12,782 nucleotides of DNA, taken from positions 1 through 12,782 of the forward strand of contig JANWKX010000034.1 of assembly GCA_025451145.1 (NCBI GenBank), written 5' to 3'. Shown here piece after piece: positions 6,899-12,782 of this stretch. The notes under the pieces were generated by a model. The model saw only the letters and a program-made list of their open reading frames with translations, did no database searches and was not told the origin of the DNA. How positions within the stretch are numbered: the stretch's first letter is position 1; each line of letters begins with the position of its first letter. The position numbers and the translations under genes are program-made. Source of the stretch: Vampirovibrionales bacterium. GTDB taxonomy: Bacteria > Cyanobacteriota > Vampirovibrionia > Vampirovibrionales > JAGQHJ01.

Positions 6899-6928
6899 TT
6901 GACACCCTTTTTTAAAGAGTCAGTCAAT
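6899..6928 (+). promoter_or_regulatory. Candidate promoter of the paralogue pair
   Basis: A perfect -35 box, TTGACA, sits at 6899-6904. The best -10 within reach is GTCAAT (6923-6928, 18-base spacer, 3 of 6), which is poor. The -35 match and its position about 50 bases before the first paralogue make it worth listing; the -10 may need an activator. Confidence 0.25.
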
Positions 6929-6952
6929 GCAACAAAATAAGGAACCTAAAAA

Positions 6953-7459
6953 ATGTTATCCTCTCTGAATGCTTCTCGCTTAAACAATGCTCACTCATTG
7001 ACCCAAAGAAAAGCTGTCATAGCTGCCCCTATGTTTCGTGGAAATAATCCAGCAGGTACTAGAACCGCTTCTTTGCCTACTGGGGATTGGTTTAACCCTG
7101 TCACTGGATTAAAATTGCAAATCAATCAGACCTATGGCCCCTTTGTTGTTCCAATCTCATTGATTGATTCACCACGACGCGGTACTTTTACTCCGGTTCA
7201 AAAAAATATTTCACAGGCTATTTCATCTCTAGGAGATAAGGCTGGCATGGAAGGTTATAGTGATGTTGCTAATCTTTTGAAGAGTATGGATAGCGCAGGC
7301 ATATACCATGGAGCGCGTCCTGTTAAAGTTGAATTTATTGATGATGGCGCCACTGCCCGTGTTTTTATTACCCCCTTGCCACAGGATCAAGATGAAGTGT
7401 TCGATGAGATTACAAGAACAGGTGTTGTTCCTGAATCCATCGGCTTACCTAAACACTAG
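6953..7459 (+). CDS. Hypothetical protein, first member of tandem paralogue pair
   Basis: Unrecognised family, 168 residues. It starts at ATG 6953 with AAGGAA 8 bases upstream. It aligns with the next gene in three blocks: the leader (1-31, with LNASRL at 5-10 and FRGN at 28-31), a middle block QINQTYGPFVVP (56-67), and a strongly kept C-terminal block from ARPVKVEFI (121-129) through RVFITPLPQ (136-144) to QDEVF (146-150). The first 40 residues contain no Asp or Glu but several Arg/Lys, with no hydrophobic core, so the leader is not a classical signal peptide. The C-terminal block reads as alternating beta strands (VKVEFI, RVFITPL). Region 68-120 differs in the two copies. The pair looks like one transcript. 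Confidence 0.78.
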   Translation: MLSSLNASRLNNAHSLTQRKAVIAAPMFRGNNPAGTRTASLPTGDWFNPVTGLKLQINQTYGPFVVPISLIDSPRRGTFTPVQKNISQAISSLGDKAGMEGYSDVANLLKSMDSAGIYHGARPVKVEFIDDGATARVFITPLPQDQDEVFDEITRTGVVPESIGLPKH

Positions 7460-7460
7460 A

Positions 7461-7476
7461 TCATCATTAATGATGA
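7461..7476. repeat. Perfect 16-bp palindrome between the paralogues
   Basis: TCATCATTAATGATGA is identical to its reverse complement and begins one base after the stop of the first paralogue. It could be an operator-type site, or an mRNA hairpin with TCATCA/TGATGA arms and a TTAA loop that protects the upstream message. No T-tract follows, so it is unlikely to be a terminator. Confidence 0.6.
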
Positions 7477-7539
7477 GAACGACTGGTCTAATTCATTTGC
7501 TAAAAATCCTTTAATTTATAAGGAAGGAGTATCTCCCCA

Positions 7540-8031
7540 ATGTTACAATCCTTGAATGCGTCGCGTCTAAGTAATGCATATGCTTTTACACCAAGGCGAA
7601 CTTCTTTAGCTACCCCAACCTTTAGAGGGAATAGCCAGGTAGGGGCTAGACGAGTTTGTATTCCTGGTATTCACACTTATGATGTCCAGATTCATGAGAC
7701 CTATGGTAGCTTTGTAGTCCCTAGTGATGTGATTAGACATTGTCAGGCCCTTCCATCGCCCATTCAGGCAATTAATGGATTAGCTGGTTATGCAGAACAA
7801 GAAAAACATAGCTATTACGGTCAAGAGCTAAGCCAAGAACTAACCGAAGGTGCTCAAGCTCTTGATGAACTGTTGTGTGGTAAAGGCGTTCGCCCTGTCA
7901 AAGTTGAATTCATTCAAGATGGGGATATCGCACACATCTTTATTACGCCCTTGCCTCAAGGTCAAGATGAAACGTTCACCGATCTTACAAAAGAAGGTGT
8001 CGCTCCAGAAGCCACTGCGCTACCATACTAA
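7540..8031 (+). CDS. Hypothetical protein, second member of tandem paralogue pair
   Basis: Paralogue of the preceding gene, 163 residues. It starts at ATG 7540 with AAGGAG 10 bases upstream. Shared blocks: the leader with LNASRL (5-10) and FRGN (28-31), QIHETYGSFVVP (50-61), and the C-terminal block from VRPVKVEFI (117-125) through HIFITPLPQ (132-140) to QDETF (142-146). As in its sibling, the first 40 residues lack Asp and Glu and carry six Arg. The middle part (62-116) is poorly kept and here contains two cysteines (C68, C113) and acidic or Gln-rich helix (QELSQELTEGAQALDELL). There is no membrane segment. It ends 34 bases before the converging TPR gene, with no clear terminator. Function unknown; an exported or structural small protein is only a guess. 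Confidence 0.78.
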   Translation: MLQSLNASRLSNAYAFTPRRTSLATPTFRGNSQVGARRVCIPGIHTYDVQIHETYGSFVVPSDVIRHCQALPSPIQAINGLAGYAEQEKHSYYGQELSQELTEGAQALDELLCGKGVRPVKVEFIQDGDIAHIFITPLPQGQDETFTDLTKEGVAPEATALPY

Positions 8032-8065
8032 ACGATTGTTTTAAAATTCTACTGGGCGCTTAATC

Positions 8066-9154
8066 TTATTTCGGTGAGGTGCTGACTTGGCTATGATTTT
8101 GCTTCAGGACCATGATCATTTCCTGGGCTTCCTGGGAGAAATCACCGTCTGGGGCCAGGTGAATGTATTGTAACCCGTTGGCCAAAGCCTCGTCTGGGCG
8201 ATCCAGCTTTTCCAGAACCAAGGACATTAAGTAATATGTCGTGGCGTAATGTGGATTATAATCAACTGATTTGTGGTATGCCGATAATGCCTGCTTATAA
8301 TCCCCTTTACGAAAATAAGTATTGCCCAAATACAAGTAAGTCCAACCGTTTTCCGGCTCATATCGAAGGGCTTCCTTATACTGGACCTCAGCCTCATCAA
8401 GGCGGCCTTGGCTCTGAAGGAGATTGCCCAAGTTTAACCGGGCATAGTTATACCCTGGCGATTGGCTTAAGGCTTCTTTGTAGAGGTCTTCCGCCTGGCT
8501 AAAATCATGTTCATCCTCGTAAATCAGTCCCAGATTATTGTAAGCCAAAACAAATTTGGGGTTAATTTCGATCACTTTGCGATACGCTTCTTTTGCCTTT
8601 GGGATATTGTGGAGCTTTTCATAGACTGCCCCCAGGTTAAAGTACAGTGCAAAGTTATCGGTGCTATTTTCCAAGCCTTCAAGGTAATATTTTCTAGCGG
8701 CCTCTGGATCATTCCTTAGCAGAGCGAGTTTTCCAAGTTTATAATAGGTTAATGTCAACTCTGGATTGATATTCTGGACCCTTTGAAAGGTCCATTCAGC
8801 GTCTTCAAGCTCTTGGCCTTTCGCCAGATCCGACTTGGAATGTTCACCCAGTTGCATTAAGCTGTAACCCAGGTTGTACTGTGCCATCACGCTAGTCGGG
8901 TTTTTCTCGACCGCTTTTTGCAGATTTTCAGCCGCTTTTTCAAATGCCCCTTGCTCAATCTCGGCGCAGCCTTGCTGAATATCAAAGTAGGCAGACTGGT
9001 GATATACGCTTAAATAGCCATCTGGATATAAGCTAGGTAAGTAAAAGGGTGCGGCCTTGGCCGTCAAATTGAGAGAGCAGGCCATCAGGCCGATGATTGC
9101 AAAACCAAAAATGCCACGGAATAATCTAAATCTCACTGTACCAACCCGTCTCAT
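8066..9154 (-). CDS. Exported tetratricopeptide-repeat (TPR) protein
   Basis: The 362-residue protein has a basic N-terminus (RR at 2-3, R8, R10, R13), a hydrophobic stretch (about 14-25), then LMAC (23-26), which resembles a lipobox, and also AKAA (32-35), a possible signal peptidase I site. It is therefore exported, as a lipoprotein or as a soluble envelope protein. From about residue 54 to 340 it is a run of roughly eight 34-residue TPR units with the usual pattern (e.g. YNLGYSLMQLG, YYKLGKLALLRND, YNNLGLIYEDEHDF, LNLGNLLQSQGRLDEAE, YLYLGNTYFRKGDYKQA), with an insertion after the second unit. TPR arrays bind partner proteins or peptides; no partner is shown. The start ATG 9154 lacks a good SD. 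The gene is divergent from a winged-helix-like gene, with a promoter and palindrome between them. Confidence 0.85.
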   Translation of the reverse strand: MRRVGTVRFRLFRGIFGFAIIGLMACSLNLTAKAAPFYLPSLYPDGYLSVYHQSAYFDIQQGCAEIEQGAFEKAAENLQKAVEKNPTSVMAQYNLGYSLMQLGEHSKSDLAKGQELEDAEWTFQRVQNINPELTLTYYKLGKLALLRNDPEAARKYYLEGLENSTDNFALYFNLGAVYEKLHNIPKAKEAYRKVIEINPKFVLAYNNLGLIYEDEHDFSQAEDLYKEALSQSPGYNYARLNLGNLLQSQGRLDEAEVQYKEALRYEPENGWTYLYLGNTYFRKGDYKQALSAYHKSVDYNPHYATTYYLMSLVLEKLDRPDEALANGLQYIHLAPDGDFSQEAQEMIMVLKQNHSQVSTSPK

Positions 9155-9174
9155 AAACTTACGCTAGTGTAAAA

Positions 9175-9189
9175 CTATACTCAGTATAG
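9175..9189. promoter_or_regulatory. Inverted repeat overlapping the TPR-gene -10, operator candidate
   Basis: CTATAC-TCA-GTATAG is a perfect 6+3+6 inverted repeat. It covers the -10 of the promoter reading toward the TPR gene, so a dimeric protein bound here would block or shape that promoter. The nearby divergent winged-helix gene is an obvious but unproven candidate for the binding protein. Confidence 0.45.
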
Positions 9190-9211
9190 CAACTTTAATT
9201 TCAACATGCAA
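9183..9211 (-). promoter_or_regulatory. Candidate promoter of the TPR gene
   Basis: On the minus strand, TTGCAT (9206-9211, 3 of 6) and TATACT (9183-9188, 5 of 6) have a 17-base spacer; the leader to ATG 9154 would be about 20 bases. A second box, TATAGT (9174-9179), with TTGAAA (9199-9204) has a 19-base spacer and is less likely. Confidence 0.4.
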
Positions 9212-9250
9212 TCCTTTAAAAAATAGGGGTATTGTGTGATTGATTAGTAA

Positions 9251-9263
9251 AAGCAAGTTGCTT
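9251..9263. repeat. Inverted repeat in the divergent TPR/winged-helix spacer
   Basis: AAGCAA-G-TTGCTT is a perfect 6+1+6 inverted repeat about 110 bases before the winged-helix gene. It is one of three short inverted repeats in this 217-base spacer and is a possible protein-binding site. Confidence 0.35.
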
Positions 9264-9326
9264 ATTGAATCGATTAACTGAACCTGAGCCCAATTCATCC
9301 GAAAATAAGGACAGAACTTTATCGAG

Positions 9327-9339
9327 GTTCTTAAAGAAC
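9327..9339. repeat. Inverted repeat just upstream of the winged-helix gene
   Basis: GTTCTT-A-AAGAAC is a perfect 6+1+6 inverted repeat ending 32 bases before the ATG of the winged-helix-like gene, a usual place for an autoregulatory operator or leader hairpin. Confidence 0.4.
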
Positions 9340-9371
9340 GATTAGAAACGGTATGTAGAAACACCTTCACC

Positions 9372-9698
9372 ATGGCTAAAATCAACACAGAAGAATTACT
9401 GTACCAGTTGACTCAAGAGATTCGACTCATAACCCTATTTGCAGATCAGTCCGGAGCCACGGTTGATGCCTTGCCAACGGCTGCGGATCTGGCTAGGTTA
9501 TTTCAAATTGACCGAGATCTTTTAAAAAAGCTTTTAAACCGCCTGAAAGAATGGCAGTTGATACAGGCCATCGGCATGAACCCTAAGCGATTTCGGTTTG
9601 ATCAGTATCAATTTCAAAGGCTAACATCCCAAGAGACAGAGGACATACTCCTCCAGGTCTTAATGGAGAAGCTCTCGCCCGAACTTACAACGTATTAA
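9372..9698 (+). CDS. Small winged-helix-like DNA-binding protein
   Basis: The 108-residue protein has the shape of a small helix-turn-helix regulator: an N-terminal helix (about 5-24), then LPTAADLARLFQIDRDLLKKLLNRLKEW (35-62, allowing loop positions) as helix-turn-helix, and a basic wing-like stretch GMNPKRFRFDQYQF (68-81), followed by a C-terminal helix (about 85-102) that could dimerise. It resembles MarR/GntR-type wings in layout only; I cannot name a family. The start ATG 9372 has no strong SD, and no better in-frame start precedes it. It is divergent from the TPR gene, and its last 14 bases overlap the end of the convergent pilin gene. It may regulate either neighbour; this is inferred from position only. 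Confidence 0.65.
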   Translation: MAKINTEELLYQLTQEIRLITLFADQSGATVDALPTAADLARLFQIDRDLLKKLLNRLKEWQLIQAIGMNPKRFRFDQYQFQRLTSQETEDILLQVLMEKLSPELTTY

Positions 9699-9888
9699 TG
9701 GCATTAATCATCATATTGCCTGAAGCGTTGAATATACTGACATAGGCTTGATACATCCAGTTATTGGTTTGCGCGCCTGTGACTAAACTTGCAACAATCA
9801 GCGCAGCAATGAGCATCGCTCCGGCATATTCCACCATGCCTTGACCGGCTGTTCGATAGTTTACCCTTGGTATGCTATATCTCTGCAT
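9685..9888 (-). CDS. Flp/Tad-type (type IVb) pilin
   Basis: The 67-residue protein matches the Flp pilin plan: a short basic leader (MQRYSIPRVNYRTAG), then QGMVEYAGAML. Cleavage after G15 by a prepilin peptidase would place Glu at +5 and Tyr at +6, the Flp signature, followed by a hydrophobic helix (about 22-41, AGAMLIAALIVASLVTG) and a short tail. Such pilins are assembled by Tad machinery into adhesive pili. No tad/cpa gene is in view, so this is an orphan pilin here. The start ATG 9888 has GAGGAG 8 bases upstream, a strong SD. Its 3' end overlaps the convergent winged-helix gene by 14 bases, so the two messages are complementary at their ends. Confidence 0.82.
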   Translation of the reverse strand: MQRYSIPRVNYRTAGQGMVEYAGAMLIAALIVASLVTGAQTNNWMYQAYVSIFNASGNMMINAINTL

Positions 9889-9907
9889 TCAGTCGTCTCC
9901 TCAATTT

Positions 9908-9921
9908 GGAACAATCGTTCC
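9908..9921. repeat. Small inverted repeat in the pilin leader
   Basis: GGAAC-AATC-GTTCC is a 5+4+5 inverted repeat directly upstream of the pilin SD. It would lie in the 5' leader if the promoter at 9934-9962 is used, as an operator or a hairpin that affects initiation. Confidence 0.3.
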
Positions 9922-9933
9922 TCGCCCATTGAG

Positions 9934-9962
9934 TTTATCGAAACGCCACGATAAATCTTCAA
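9934..9962 (-). promoter_or_regulatory. Candidate promoter of the pilin gene
   Basis: On the minus strand, TTGAAG (9957-9962, 4 of 6) and GATAAA (9934-9939, 4 of 6) have a 17-base spacer. Both boxes are imperfect; position and spacing make it plausible. Confidence 0.3.
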
Positions 9963-10103
9963 CGCTCATTAGATTCAAAGAAAACTATTTTCGGGCTGTT
10001 TTTCCTCTTAGAAGTGATATGCCACACTTGGGGGCAGGTTTAAACGTGACGCAACATTTCTTTACGAAGTCGTTCCGGATAATTGAGCAGCACAAATCGA
10101 TTT

Positions 10104-10132
10104 TGGGCATCTGAGATTGGCCTTGCTATAAT
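10104..10132 (+). promoter_or_regulatory. leuS promoter with extended -10
   Basis: TATAAT at 10127-10132 is a perfect -10, preceded by TGC (10124-10126), an extended -10. TGGGCA at 10104-10109 (4 of 6) lies 17 bases upstream. Transcription would begin near 10139, leaving a leader of about 40 bases to the leuS ATG. That is too short for a T-box or leader-peptide attenuator, so leuS is probably constitutive or controlled at initiation. Confidence 0.7.
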
Positions 10133-10178
10133 AAGATGGTTTTACGTCAGGTGGCATTGAAGGAAGCATTAACCAACC

Positions 10179-12665
10179 ATGGATTCATTGGTTCAAATCG
10201 ACAGTTATCAACCCCAACTCCTGGAAAAAAAGTGGCAATCGACCTGGGAATCCGAGAAAAGTTTCAAGACTAATACGTCTGATCTTAGTAAGCCCAAGTA
10301 TTATGCCTTGTCTATGTTCCCCTATCCTTCAGGGCGTCTTCATATGGGTCATGTACGAAATTACACCATCACCGATGTCATTGCCCGGTTTAAAAAAATG
10401 CAGGGGTTTAACGTCCTTCACCCCATGGGGTGGGATAGTTTTGGGTTGCCTGCCGAAAACGCGGCCATCAAGAGTGGAATTCCGCCAGAAAAATGGACTT
10501 TAGAGAATATTGACCATATGCGTACGCAACTCAAATCTCTAGGCCTAAGCTATGATTGGGACCGAGAGGTGATGACCTGTCGAGAAGATTATTACCGCTG
10601 GACCCAATGGCTCTTTCTGTTATTCTATAAGGCCGGGCTGGCCTATAAGAAAGAAGCGCCGGTCAATTGGTGTGACAGTTGCGCAACGGTCCTCGCCAAT
10701 GAGCAGGTCATTGAAGGGGCCTGTTGGCGATGTGATTCCATTGTGATCCGAAAAAACCTGAGCCAATGGTTTTTAAAGATTACTGATTATGCTGAAAGGC
10801 TTTTGAATGACATCGATCGCCTTCCAGGCTGGCCCGATCGAGTCAAAAGCATGCAGCGAAACTGGATTGGGAAATCCACCGGTGCTGAAATTAAATTTCA
10901 AGTGGCAGAGTTCCCGGATATTCAAATTCCCGTCTATACCACTCGGCCAGACACCATATTCGGGGCCACTTATATGGTCCTGGCGCCTGAACATCCCTTG
11001 GTTCAGAAATTAACGGGACCTGACAGTCTACAAGCCGTTCAAGCCTACCAACAAGAGGCTCGGACCAAGTCTGAAATTGAAAGAACCTCGATGGAACGGG
11101 AGAAAACTGGGGTTGCCCTAGGCACCCATGTGATTAATCCATACACGCAAGAACAAATTCCGCTTTGGATTGCCGATTATGTTTTAGTCGATTACGGTAC
11201 GGGGGCCGTCATGGCGGTTCCTGGCCATGATGAGCGGGATTACGCTTTTGCCTTTAAATATCAACAGCCGATTCGCCAGGTGATTGACGTTCCCGGTGTT
11301 GAGATTGATGTTCAAAAAACTCCTTATTGTGAATCGGGCGTTGTCGTAAACTCCGGGGCATTTAATGGTCTTTCCAGTGAACAGGCCAAAAAAGAGATTG
11401 TGGCCTATGCCGTTAAACATGGATTTGGTACCGAGAAAACGCAGTATCGCCTGAGGGATTGGCTGGTTTCACGACAACGATACTGGGGTGCTCCCATCCC
11501 CATTGTCTATTGTCCGACCTGTGGGGTTGTGCCAGTTCCTGACGATCAATTACCTGTCCGATTGCCGAAAGACGTGGATTTCTCAGTGACGGGGCAATCC
11601 CCCATTGCCACATCCGAAACATTTGTGAATACCTCCTGCCCAACTTGTCATGGCCCGGCCAAACGGGAAACGGATACCATGGATACCTTTGTGTGTAGTA
11701 GCTGGTACTTTCTTCGCTTTGTAGACCCACAAAATGACAAAGAAATCTTTAATAGCCAGGCTGTCAACCATTGGATGAACGTGGACCAATATGTGGGTGG
11801 GATTGAACATGCCATTCTGCATTTGCTCTATGCCAGGTTCTTTACCATGGTGCTTCATGATCAAGGACTTGTAGATTTTGATGAGCCTTTTCAAAACCTG
11901 CTGACCCAAGGCATGGTTTTGAAAGATGGGGCCAAGATGAGTAAATCCAAAGGGAACACCGTGGATCCCGATGATGTGTTTAACGCTTTCGGTGCTGATA
12001 CCGCCCGTTTCTTTATCCTGAGCGATTCTCCGCCTCAAAATGATATTGATTGGAAGGATGCCGGCGTTGAGGGCTGCTACAAGTTCCTTAAGCGGTTGTG
12101 GAGACTGGTGGTGGATAATCCTTCCAGTATTGATCTGAATTTGCCACGGCCCGATTATTCAGGCTTGTCCGAAGAACAGCGGTCCATTTATCGCCTGACC
12201 AATCAGACCATTGCCGGTGTTACCCAAGATATTACCCAGGAATTCCAGTTTAATACGGTGATCAGTAAAATCCGTGAGTTCGTGAACGGATTAAGCAAGT
12301 ATCAGCCAACAAGTGGGCGCGATCCGGTATTGAGCGACGCCATTCAAACCTTATTAAAACTACTAGCCCCCATTACGCCCCATGTAACGGAAGAGCTTTG
12401 GCAGAAATTGGGGGGGGAAGGCTCCATTCATACCCACCCCTGGCCGGTTGCCGATGAAAACGCTTTGGTTGCCGATACCGTTGAAGTGGTTTTTCAGGTG
12501 AATGGCAAGGTTCGGGATAAAATGCAAGTGCCCATGGGCTGTCCAAAAGAAGAGTTGGAGCAACTGGCCTTGAATAATGAACGGGTCCAGAAGTTTCTGG
12601 AAGGAAAGCCCCCCAAGAAAATCATTGTGGTTCCCAACAAGCTGGTTAACCTGGTAGCTTCCTAA
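10179..12665 (+). CDS. leuS: Leucyl-tRNA synthetase
   Basis: Class I aminoacyl-tRNA synthetase that charges tRNA-Leu in the cytosol; 828 residues, full length for the bacterial form. Seen in order: FPYPSGRLHMGH with the HIGH-type box HMGH (55-58); a cysteine pair region WCDSCA and CWRCD, typical of the zinc-binding ZN1 insert; the CP1 editing domain with TTRPDTIFG (254-262) and GHDERDYAFAF (349-359, with D351 expected to bind the amino group of the misacylated residue); YCPTC and SCPTC; TMDTFVCSSWYFLR; KMSKS (586-590); and the C-terminal VNGKVRDK and IIVVPNKLVN. The start ATG 10179 has GAAGGAAG about 12 bases upstream. The gene stands alone with its own promoter. A run of eight G (12410-12417) lies in the coding sequence, in frame. 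Confidence 0.98.
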   Translation: MDSLVQIDSYQPQLLEKKWQSTWESEKSFKTNTSDLSKPKYYALSMFPYPSGRLHMGHVRNYTITDVIARFKKMQGFNVLHPMGWDSFGLPAENAAIKSGIPPEKWTLENIDHMRTQLKSLGLSYDWDREVMTCREDYYRWTQWLFLLFYKAGLAYKKEAPVNWCDSCATVLANEQVIEGACWRCDSIVIRKNLSQWFLKITDYAERLLNDIDRLPGWPDRVKSMQRNWIGKSTGAEIKFQVAEFPDIQIPVYTTRPDTIFGATYMVLAPEHPLVQKLTGPDSLQAVQAYQQEARTKSEIERTSMEREKTGVALGTHVINPYTQEQIPLWIADYVLVDYGTGAVMAVPGHDERDYAFAFKYQQPIRQVIDVPGVEIDVQKTPYCESGVVVNSGAFNGLSSEQAKKEIVAYAVKHGFGTEKTQYRLRDWLVSRQRYWGAPIPIVYCPTCGVVPVPDDQLPVRLPKDVDFSVTGQSPIATSETFVNTSCPTCHGPAKRETDTMDTFVCSSWYFLRFVDPQNDKEIFNSQAVNHWMNVDQYVGGIEHAILHLLYARFFTMVLHDQGLVDFDEPFQNLLTQGMVLKDGAKMSKSKGNTVDPDDVFNAFGADTARFFILSDSPPQNDIDWKDAGVEGCYKFLKRLWRLVVDNPSSIDLNLPRPDYSGLSEEQRSIYRLTNQTIAGVTQDITQEFQFNTVISKIREFVNGLSKYQPTSGRDPVLSDAIQTLLKLLAPITPHVTEELWQKLGGEGSIHTHPWPVADENALVADTVEVVFQVNGKVRDKMQVPMGCPKEELEQLALNNERVQKFLEGKPPKKIIVVPNKLVNLVAS

Positions 12666-12678
12666 ACCTGCTTATGGA

Positions 12679-12694
12679 CCTTGGCATGGCAAGG
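12679..12694. repeat. Small inverted repeat after leuS
   Basis: CCTTG-GCATGG-CAAGG has 5-bp arms and a 6-base loop, starting 13 bases after the leuS stop and ending directly at the TATAAT box of the next gene. No T-tract follows. It may be a weak leuS transcript end or an operator for the following promoter. Confidence 0.3.
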
Positions 12695-12700
12695 TATAAT
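12695..12700 (+). promoter_or_regulatory. -10 box for the gene at the right edge
   Basis: A perfect TATAAT, 71 bases before the ATG at 12772. No good -35 is seen at 16-18 bases (TTATGG at 17), so the promoter is incomplete by eye. Confidence 0.35.
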
Positions 12701-12771
12701 AGAGAGATTAGGCAATGCCATTCTGAAATTCTTCTTTGAGAATGACAAAAGCGATTAAGAGAGGGCGTCAT

Positions 12772-12782
12772 ATGGGCATTAA
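12772..12782 (+). CDS. First codons of a gene running off the right edge
   Basis: ATG at 12772 is preceded by GAGAGG with a 7-base gap, a good SD, and by a TATAAT box upstream. Only three codons (Met-Gly-Ile) are visible, so nothing can be said of the product. Confidence 0.4.

Noticed and set aside
7308..7514. Plus-strand frame overlapping the first paralogue
   Set aside because: Lies in a different frame inside the paralogue and its spacer; the paralogue frame is supported by SD and homology to its sibling.
9164..9388. Minus-strand frame of 74 codons in the TPR/winged-helix spacer
   Set aside because: It covers the promoter and inverted repeats and overlaps the winged-helix start; no convincing SD or motif.
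9872..10114. Plus-strand frame of 80 codons
   Set aside because: Overlaps the pilin start on the opposite strand and has no SD; it spans the pilin promoter region.
10133..10178. T-box riboswitch or leucine attenuator before leuS
   Set aside because: The predicted leader is only about 40 bases, with no specifier stem, antiterminator or Leu-codon leader peptide.
11583..12038. Minus-strand frame of 151 codons inside leuS
   Set aside because: Antisense shadow of a highly conserved gene.

Overview
The window is an ordinary bacterial chromosome segment: standard genetic code, moderate GC, dense genes, and many recognisable Shine-Dalgarno (SD) sites. I found no phage, IS, tRNA, rRNA or CRISPR. The taxon cannot be fixed from sequence alone. 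A membrane-anchored YvcK next to RapZ, a Flp-type pilin, and small proteins with basic leaders containing a short Phe-Arg-Gly-Asn motif lead me to guess a non-photosynthetic Cyanobacteriota relative (Vampirovibrionia/Melainabacteria). That is a weak inference.

Layout. Positions 1-5402 (minus strand) hold a six-gene run transcribed right to left: a diverged LamB/YcsF (PxpA-like) protein, a RapZ-like protein whose P-loop has lost its lysine, a YvcK/CofD-like protein with two N-terminal membrane segments, panB, panC, and the first 110 codons of a PlsC-like acyltransferase that runs off the left edge. Several of these overlap or nearly touch. A promoter (TTGCCG-N17-TACAAT) lies just upstream of the first gene. 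PanB and PanC are two of the steps toward pantothenate and CoA; the acyltransferase uses acyl groups for membrane lipid synthesis. RapZ and YvcK are classic neighbours in cell-envelope and carbon regulation.

Positions 5579-8031 hold four small unrecognised proteins: a probable secreted protein (+), a convergent soluble protein (-), and a tandem pair of clear paralogues (+). The paralogues share an acid-free basic leader and two conserved blocks, and are separated by a perfect 16-bp palindrome.

Positions 8066-9888 hold an exported TPR protein (-), a small winged-helix-like protein (+) divergent from it, and a Flp/Tad-type pilin (-) whose 3' end overlaps the winged-helix gene. The divergent TPR/winged-helix spacer holds three short inverted repeats, which suggests local transcriptional control.

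Positions 10104-12665 hold leuS with a strong extended -10 promoter. After it come a hairpin, a TATAAT box, and the first codons of another gene with a good SD at the right edge. No gene-free stretch exceeds 300 bases; the longest (9889-10178) contains the pilin and leuS promoter regions.
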